Shown piece by piece: positions 58,330 to 64,000 of a stretch of 64,000 bases of DNA. The stretch is from Streptomyces griseicoloratus. Its GTDB lineage: Bacteria; Actinomycetota; Actinomycetes; Streptomycetales; Streptomycetaceae. The first letter of the stretch is position 1, and the number at the start of each line of letters is the position of its first letter. The stretch is from assembly GCF_014534645.1 (NCBI RefSeq), contig NZ_JACVQF010000235.1:264735-328734 (forward strand), given 5' to 3'. The notes below the pieces were generated by a model, which saw only the letters and a list, made by a program, of their open reading frames with translations, made no database searches and was not told where the DNA came from. The position numbers and the translations under genes were made by a program.

Positions 58330-59703
58330 GTGTTCTTTGCCGACATCCTGGAAGTCGAAGGTCTGGGCAACCGCAGCTATCTGGCCGGTGGTGGCCGGGC
58401 GGCGGTCGCGGTGGACCCACCGCGGGACATCGATCAGGTGATCGCTGCGGCGGCTCGGCGTGGGGTGCGGATCGCGGCGGTCGTCGAGACGCACGTGCAC
58501 AACGACTACGTCACCGGCGGTCTTGAGCTGGCCCGGCTCACCGGCGCCCGCTACCTGGTGCCCGCCGGAGCCTCCGTGGCGTACGAGCGGGTTCCCGTGG
58601 CGGACGGGGACGTCGAGGACATCGACGAGGGGCTGACGCTCCGGGCCGTGTCCACCCCGGGGCACACGCCGCACCACACCGCCTACGTGCTGGAGGAGGA
58701 CGGGCGTGCGGTGGCCGCGTTCACGGGCGGGTCGCTGCTGATCGGCAGCGTGGGGCGGCCGGACCTGGTGGAGCCGCGGCTGACCGAGGACCTGGCCCGG
58801 GCCCAGCACGCCTCCGCGCACCGGCTCGCTGCGGAGCTGGACGACGAAGTGGCGGTGATGCCCACGCACGGGTTCGGCAGTTTCTGCTCCTCCGCGCAGG
58901 CCGACGGCGAGCGCAGCACCATCGGGGCGGAGAAGGCGGCCAATCCGGTGCTGGCCCAGGACGTGGAGACGTTCGTCAGGGAACTGCTGGCCGGGCTGGA
59001 CGATGTGCCGGCCTACTACGCGCACATGGGCCCGGCCAATGCCGCGGGCCCGGCGCCGGTGGACCTGACCGCGCCGCGGCGCGCCGACGCCGCAGAGATC
59101 GCGGACCGTCTGGCGGCGGGCGAGTGGGTCGTCGACCTGCGCAACCGGGTCGCGTTCGCCGAGGGGCACGTGGCCGGCTCCTTCAATTTCGAGGTCGAGG
59201 GGCAGCTCGCGACCTATCTGGCGTGGATGATCCCGTGGGGCAAGCCGGTGACCCTGCTGGCGGAGAGCGCCGAGGACATCGCCCGCGCCCAGCGCGAACT
59301 CGCCCGGGTCGGCATCGACCGCCCGGCCGCGGCCGCCGTCGGCTCCCCGGCCGACTGGACCAGCGAGCAGGCGCCGCCGGCCTCGTTCCGCCGGGCGACG
59401 TTCGCCGATCTGGCCGCGGTCCGCGAGCAGGGTCAGGACCCGGTGGTGATGGACGTACGCCGCGCCGGCGAGCGTGCCGGCGGCTGGATCGAGGGAAGCG
59501 TGCACATCCCCGTCCACCAGGTCCACGCGCGGGTGCACGAGGTGCCCGCCGGGACGGTGTGGGTGCACTGCGCGGGTGGCATGCGCGCTGCGATCGCCGC
59601 CTCCGTCCTCAAGGCCGCAGGCCGTGACGTGGTGGCCGTCGACGACGGCTACGCGGCCGCCGCCCACGCCGGCCTCACGCTCGTGACGCCCGGCCAGCAC
59701 TGA
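58330..59703 (+). CDS. Persulfide dioxygenase-rhodanese fusion (MBL fold, CstB-like)
   Basis: The 457-residue protein has an N-terminal metallo-beta-lactamase domain of the ETHE1/CstB type with ETHVHNDYVTGG (H55, H57, D59), STPGHTPHH and PTHGFGSFC metal ligands. Two rhodanese domains follow. The first (about 250-345) lacks the catalytic cysteine (VTLLAESAED); the second (about 365-455) has it in VHCAGGMRA. Such enzymes oxidise low-molecular-weight persulfides to sulfite or thiosulfate with O2. GTG 58330 has a GAGGGAG site. Two CstR-type operators precede it. Confidence 0.94.
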   Translation: MFFADILEVEGLGNRSYLAGGGRAAVAVDPPRDIDQVIAAAARRGVRIAAVVETHVHNDYVTGGLELARLTGARYLVPAGASVAYERVPVADGDVEDIDEGLTLRAVSTPGHTPHHTAYVLEEDGRAVAAFTGGSLLIGSVGRPDLVEPRLTEDLARAQHASAHRLAAELDDEVAVMPTHGFGSFCSSAQADGERSTIGAEKAANPVLAQDVETFVRELLAGLDDVPAYYAHMGPANAAGPAPVDLTAPRRADAAEIADRLAAGEWVVDLRNRVAFAEGHVAGSFNFEVEGQLATYLAWMIPWGKPVTLLAESAEDIARAQRELARVGIDRPAAAAVGSPADWTSEQAPPASFRRATFADLAAVREQGQDPVVMDVRRAGERAGGWIEGSVHIPVHQVHARVHEVPAGTVWVHCAGGMRAAIAASVLKAAGRDVVAVDDGYAAAAHAGLTLVTPGQH

Positions 59704-59773
59704 CCCGCACGACCTGGCCGGCCGGGCAGCCATCAGTCCGGCAGACCAGGAGCACCTTGAGGAAACACACGTC

Positions 59774-60007
59774 ATGCCCTTGTCTCCAGGCGGCCCCGGC
59801 CGCATCCCCCCTGTACTGGCCCACCACATGCTCCAGACCGATACGGCCGTGCTGTTCGAGCGCACGGGCAACCGCGCTCAGCACGCCGCACGCCCGCCGG
59901 CCGACCGGGGCGTGGCCTCGGCCGAGCCCACCGGCGCCATGCGCAGCCGGGCTGCGCAGGGACTGCCCGCCGAGGCCCCGCTCGGGGTGGCGGGCGCCGT
60001 CATATGA
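59774..60007 (+). CDS. Small uncharacterised protein coupled to the TauE exporter gene
   Basis: The 77-residue frame starts at ATG 59774 (MPLSPGGPGRIPPVLAHHML), 12 bases after a GAGG, and its TGA overlaps the exporter ATG (ATATGA). It has no signal peptide, membrane segment or recognised domain. The overlap and operon position support translation; the low-complexity sequence argues for caution. Confidence 0.45.
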   Translation: MPLSPGGPGRIPPVLAHHMLQTDTAVLFERTGNRAQHAARPPADRGVASAEPTGAMRSRAAQGLPAEAPLGVAGAVI

Positions 60008-60747
60008 CCGCGTTCGTCCTTGCCCTGCTGGCCGGGGCGCTGGTCGGCCTGGCCCTGGGTTCGCTGGGTGCGGGCGGCAGCATCATCACCGTTCCCGCCC
60101 TGATCTACCTGCTCGGCTTCTCGCCGGCCGAGGCGACCACCGCCGGCCTGATCATCGTGATCGTCACCTCGGCCACCGCGCTGCTGGCGCACGCGCGCGC
60201 CGGTGCGGTGCGCTGGCGCGCCGGGCTGCTGTTCGCCGCGGCCGGGCTCCTGCCCGCCGCCGCGGCGGGCGTCCTGTCGGCGCACCTCCCCGCCACCGGG
60301 CTGACCATGGCCTTCGCGGTGCTCGCCGCACTGGCGGGCCTGCGCATGCTGCGCCGCCGCACGCCGCCGGAGAACACCACGGTGTCGGCGCCGCGTGCTG
60401 CGGCGGCCGGGGCGGGGCTGGGGGCGGTGACCGGGCTGCTCGGGGTCGGTGGCGGATTCCTCGCCGTCCCTGCCCTGGTGGCCGTGCTCGCGGTGCCGAT
60501 GAGCGCGGCCGTGGGCACCAGCCTGCTGGTCATCATCGCCAACGCGCTGGTCGCCCTGATCGCCCGGGCGGCCACCGCCACCACCGTGGACATGACCTTG
60601 CTGCTGCCGTTCATCGCGACCGCGGTCCTGGGTGCCTGGGACGGCAAGAGGATGAGCGCGAAGATCCAACCAGCCACGTTGCAACGCCTCTTCGGCGGCC
60701 TGCTGCTGGCCGTCGCCGCGGCCATGGCGATCGGCGCGCTGCTGTGA
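60004..60747 (+). CDS. TauE/SafE family sulfite or sulfur-compound exporter
   Basis: The 247-residue membrane protein has seven or eight hydrophobic segments and the two family half-motifs: LALGSLGAGGSIITVPALIYLLGFSPAEAT near the N-terminus and GLLGVGGGFLAVPALVAVLAVPMSAAVGTSLLVI in the second half. TauE/SafE proteins export sulfite, sulfoacetate or related anions. Downstream of a persulfide dioxygenase that makes sulfite, an export role for sulfite is the natural reading. Confidence 0.93.
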   Translation: MTAFVLALLAGALVGLALGSLGAGGSIITVPALIYLLGFSPAEATTAGLIIVIVTSATALLAHARAGAVRWRAGLLFAAAGLLPAAAAGVLSAHLPATGLTMAFAVLAALAGLRMLRRRTPPENTTVSAPRAAAAGAGLGAVTGLLGVGGGFLAVPALVAVLAVPMSAAVGTSLLVIIANALVALIARAATATTVDMTLLLPFIATAVLGAWDGKRMSAKIQPATLQRLFGGLLLAVAAAMAIGALL

Positions 60748-60821
60748 AACGCCCGCGGACGCTGCCGCGGGCACCCGCTCCCGCATCCCTGGAGCGGGTC
60801 AGGGCGGGCCCCGTAGGCGGT

Positions 60822-61744
<923 letters not shown>

Positions 61745-61831
61745 ACCACACCCTCCTGCCCGGAAGCCCGGCGTACACCCGCCGGCCGTCAGCTGCAGCT
61801 TCGTCGGCCGCTTCCGCCGGGCGACTCGTTG

Positions 61832-62299
61832 CTACGGGCGGGGCGCCGGAGCGTCCACCGCTTCCACTGCCGCGACCAGGGAAGCCAGCTCCGGGTTCTT
61901 CGCGGCTTCGTCGAGCGCCTCACGGAGAGCGGCGTCGTTGGTCGGGCGGGCCTCTTCGAGGAGTTTCAGGCCGGCTTCGGTGACGTCGGTGTAGATGCCG
62001 CGGCGGTCGGTCGGGCACAGGTACCGGGACAGCAGGCCGCGGTCCTCCAGGCGGGTGACGAGACGGGTGGTGGCACTCTGGCTGAGCACGACCGCGTCGG
62101 CCACCTGCTTCATCTGCAGGTGGCCGCCTTCGCCCTCGTGCTGGCGGCTGAGCACGTCGAGCAGTGAGTACTCGCGGACGCTCAGGTCGTGCCGGGACTG
62201 CAGGGCGCGCTCGATGTGCGTCTCGATCCGGCTGTGCAAGAGGGAGAGGGCGCCCCATCCACTGGCGAGAGCCGTGAGCGCGGGGTCCGTGGCGGTCAT
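61832..62299 (-). CDS. MarR family transcriptional regulator
   Basis: The 155-residue protein has the MarR winged helix (LSVREYSLLDVLSRQHEGEGGHLQMKQVADAVVLSQSATTRLVTRLEDRGLLSRYLCPTDRRG, wing and recognition helix clear). ATG 62299 has an AGAAGGAGA site. It is the last of three leftward genes but is separated from them by a strong hairpin, so it is likely transcribed from its own AT-rich promoter around 62355-62390. Confidence 0.92.
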   Translation of the reverse strand: MTATDPALTALASGWGALSLLHSRIETHIERALQSRHDLSVREYSLLDVLSRQHEGEGGHLQMKQVADAVVLSQSATTRLVTRLEDRGLLSRYLCPTDRRGIYTDVTEAGLKLLEEARPTNDAALREALDEAAKNPELASLVAAVEAVDAPAPRP

Positions 62300-62436
62300 G
62301 GGGTCCGTGTCTCCTTCTGAGTGACTGCACCCAGGATACGGCATCGAGCAAAATACCTGCTAGAGGTCATATAGGGCTAATGCAATTATTTTCCCGCCCG
62401 GGCCGCCGCAGGGCCGCCGCCGAGCCGCGTCACCGC

Positions 62437-62483
62437 GAACCGCCAGTCCGGGCACACGCGATGCGTGCCCGGACTGGCGGTTC
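62437..62483. terminator. 19-bp perfect hairpin
   Basis: GAACCGCCAGTCCGGGCAC pairs perfectly with its reverse complement over a nine-base loop. It lies 21 bases past the SRPBCC gene stop on the minus strand and upstream of marR, and is the longest perfect stem in the window. It is most simply a terminator for the aldo/keto reductase-SRPBCC transcript. Confidence 0.85.
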
Positions 62484-62504
62484 TGTGGAGCGACGGCCGT
62501 GGTG

Positions 62505-62924
62505 TCAGGCGGAGAGGGCCTTGTGGAGGGCGTCGAGGCCGTCGCGGTAGATGCCGGTGAAGAGGTCGACGACCTCGTCCTCGGTGGCGTTGTCGGGGTT
62601 GAAGCGTCCGGACCACTGGACCTCGGCGACGTCGTCGCGGCCCGGGACGCTGTGGACCCGGAGGGTGGAGACGTAGCCGTTGACGGGGAACGGAGCCTGG
62701 AGGATGGCGTAGCTGTAGTGGCGTTCGGCTTCGTTGAAGTCGACCAGCCGCTCGATGATCGTGTCGCCGTCGGGATTGGTCAGCCGGCGGACGCGGCCGC
62801 CTTCGAGGGCGGTGCTCTCGGGGATGTAGGGGAGCCAGTCGGGCAGGGCGTCGAATCCGCCGATGAGGTTCCAGACCTGCTGCGGCGGGGCCGGGACTAT
62901 GCGGCTGACGGAGGTGGAAGCCAT
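62505..62924 (-). CDS. SRPBCC (polyketide cyclase/START-like) family protein
   Basis: The 139-residue protein has the SRPBCC helix-grip fold signature: VSRIVPAPPQQVWNLIGGFDALPDWLPYIPES and the C-terminal long helix DLFTGIYRDGLDALHKAL. It resembles the MxaD-like branch that binds hydrophobic ligands. AGGAGAAGG precedes ATG 62924. It lies 49 bases downstream of an aldo/keto reductase gene, probably in one operon. The ligand is unknown. Confidence 0.9.
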   Translation of the reverse strand: MASTSVSRIVPAPPQQVWNLIGGFDALPDWLPYIPESTALEGGRVRRLTNPDGDTIIERLVDFNEAERHYSYAILQAPFPVNGYVSTLRVHSVPGRDDVAEVQWSGRFNPDNATEDEVVDLFTGIYRDGLDALHKALSA

Positions 62925-62973
62925 GATCCTTCTCCTGAAGGTCGTGCTGTGTGGGGGGTGGGGAAGTGGGAGG

Positions 62974-63984
62974 TCAGGCGCCGTTCGGGAGCGGGGCGGC
63001 AGCGCTGACCAGGCCGCTTGCACGGAGCTCGGTCCAGAACGCGGCCGGGATGTCCTCGTTCAGCGCGGCGACGTCCTCCGCGATGCGGCTCGGCCGGGTG
63101 GCGCCGGGGATGACCGCGGCGGCGGCCGGATGGGCGAGGGAGAACTGCAGGGCGGCGGCCTTGATGCTCACGCCGTGCTTCTCGGCGAGCGCCTTGAGCT
63201 TGCCGACCCGGTCGATGATCTCCGGCGGCGCCTGCTGGTACTCGAAGTGGGTGCCGCCGGCGAGGATGCCGGAGCTGTAGGGTCCGCCGACGACCATGTC
63301 GACGTTCTGCTCCTGGGCCATGGGCAGCAGGCGCTGGAGGGCGTGGTCGTGGTCGAGGAGGGTGTAGCGGCCGGCGAGGAGGAAGCCGTCGGGCTGCGGC
63401 TCGTCGAGGGCGAGGGTCAGCTCGATGGGTTCGGTGCGGTTGACGCCGAGACCCCAGGCCTTGATGACGCCCTCGTCCCGGAGGCGGGACAGAACGCGGA
63501 AGGCGCCGGTGCGGGCCTCCTCGAACTTCTGCAGCCATGCATCGCCGTGGAAGTCCTGGGCGATGTCGTGGACCCAGACGATGTCGAGCCGGTCGACACC
63601 GAGGCGCCTGAGGCTGTCCTCGATGGAGCGCTCGGTGGCCTCGGCGGTCCACTCGTGCACGATCTTGTTCGGGTTGCCGTGCTCGAAGATCCCGCCCTTC
63701 TCGCCGAGGTCGCGGGCGCCTTCCTCCAGTTCGTCGAGGATGACGCGGCCGACCTTGGTGGACAGGACGTAGGCGTCGCGGGGCTTGGTGGAGATGACCT
63801 TGCCGAGGCGCTCCTCGGAGAGGCCGGCGCCGTAGAAGGGGGCGGTGTCGTAGTAGCGGACGCCCTGGTCCCAGGCGGCCTCGACGGTGGCAGTGGCCTC
63901 GTCGTCGGGGATCGCGCGGAACATGTTGCCGAGCGGGGCGGTACCGAAGCCGAGACGGCCGGGAAGGATTTCCTTGAGGGACAT
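62974..63984 (-). CDS. Aldo/keto reductase, aldose dehydrogenase-like
   Basis: The 336-residue protein is an aldo/keto reductase of the D-threo-aldose 1-dehydrogenase/pyridoxal 4-dehydrogenase group. It has LGFGTAPLGNMF, the catalytic region GVRYYDTAPFYGAGLSEERLGK with D and Y, the lysine in LSTKVG, and VWVHDIAQDF with the catalytic His. The NAD(P)-binding end VIPGATRPSRIAEDVAAL is present. The start at 63984 lies 16 bases from the right edge of the window, so its promoter is outside. It probably forms an operon with the SRPBCC gene. Confidence 0.93.
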   Translation of the reverse strand: MSLKEILPGRLGFGTAPLGNMFRAIPDDEATATVEAAWDQGVRYYDTAPFYGAGLSEERLGKVISTKPRDAYVLSTKVGRVILDELEEGARDLGEKGGIFEHGNPNKIVHEWTAEATERSIEDSLRRLGVDRLDIVWVHDIAQDFHGDAWLQKFEEARTGAFRVLSRLRDEGVIKAWGLGVNRTEPIELTLALDEPQPDGFLLAGRYTLLDHDHALQRLLPMAQEQNVDMVVGGPYSSGILAGGTHFEYQQAPPEIIDRVGKLKALAEKHGVSIKAAALQFSLAHPAAAAVIPGATRPSRIAEDVAALNEDIPAAFWTELRASGLVSAAAPLPNGA

Positions 63985-64000
63985 GAAAGTGCCTTTTCGA

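Overview
The window is a 64 kb piece of very GC-rich chromosome with mostly GTG/ATG starts, ATGA/GTGA translational overlaps, many divergent regulator/enzyme pairs, an SigE-type ECF sigma factor, a class F sortase, LAL-type giant LuxR regulators and SpoIIE-type phosphatases. That combination points to Streptomyces or a very close relative. No rRNA, tRNA, prophage, insertion sequence or CRISPR array was seen. The content is chromosomal metabolic and regulatory genes, not a classical biosynthetic cluster.

Layout. 0-4.7 kb: a nitrate/sulfonate-type ABC importer with a ROK regulator, divergent from a Tat-exported GH43-like protein. 4.7-10.6 kb: a two-armed 5-oxoproline system, with DUF969/DUF979 membrane proteins, pyroglutamyl peptidase and DUF2891 on one side and pxpABC on the other, around twin palindromic operators. 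10.6-18.9 kb: YciI protein, several alpha/beta hydrolases, a membrane Ser/Thr kinase, a secreted protein with a class F sortase, and a TetR/epoxide-hydrolase-like pair with twin operators. 18.9-20.5 kb: a MerR regulator fused to DnaN-like domains behind a MerR-type promoter, with a helical-repeat partner. 20.6-27.2 kb: secreted hydrolase, SigE-type sigma factor with a membrane partner, an HATPase-PAS-GAF-PP2C protein and an NTF2-LUD fusion.

27.3-36.9 kb: lipoprotein hydrolase, two YceI-family proteins, a secreted EEP nuclease/phosphatase-like protein, a double VOC protein, a secreted FG-GAP protein, and a molybdopterin oxidoreductase lacking the N-terminal iron-sulfur cysteines with a small helical partner. 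37-41.6 kb: two divergent TetR/quinone-reductase modules flanking a class 3 lipase. 41.7-44.1 kb: a two-component system and a small membrane protein separated by a 31-nt inverted repeat. 44.1-46.8 kb: LLM and PCMH flavoenzymes with an HxlR regulator. 47.3-52.3 kb: a YagTSR-type molybdenum hydroxylase with its XdhC maturation factor. 52.4-58.2 kb: two tandem paralogous LAL regulators. 58.3-61.7 kb: a persulfide/sulfite detoxification regulon (persulfide dioxygenase-rhodanese, TauE exporter, CstR-like repressor, rhodanese) tied together by three ATACCC-type operators. 61.8-64 kb: MarR regulator, SRPBCC protein and aldo/keto reductase.

The clearest integrated systems are 5-oxoproline salvage, persulfide detoxification and the molybdenum hydroxylase operon. 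The least explained are the MerR-DnaN fusion with its partner, the NTF2-LUD fusion, and the iron-sulfur-less molybdoenzyme pair. All functional assignments rest on motifs and gene context read by eye; no database search was run.
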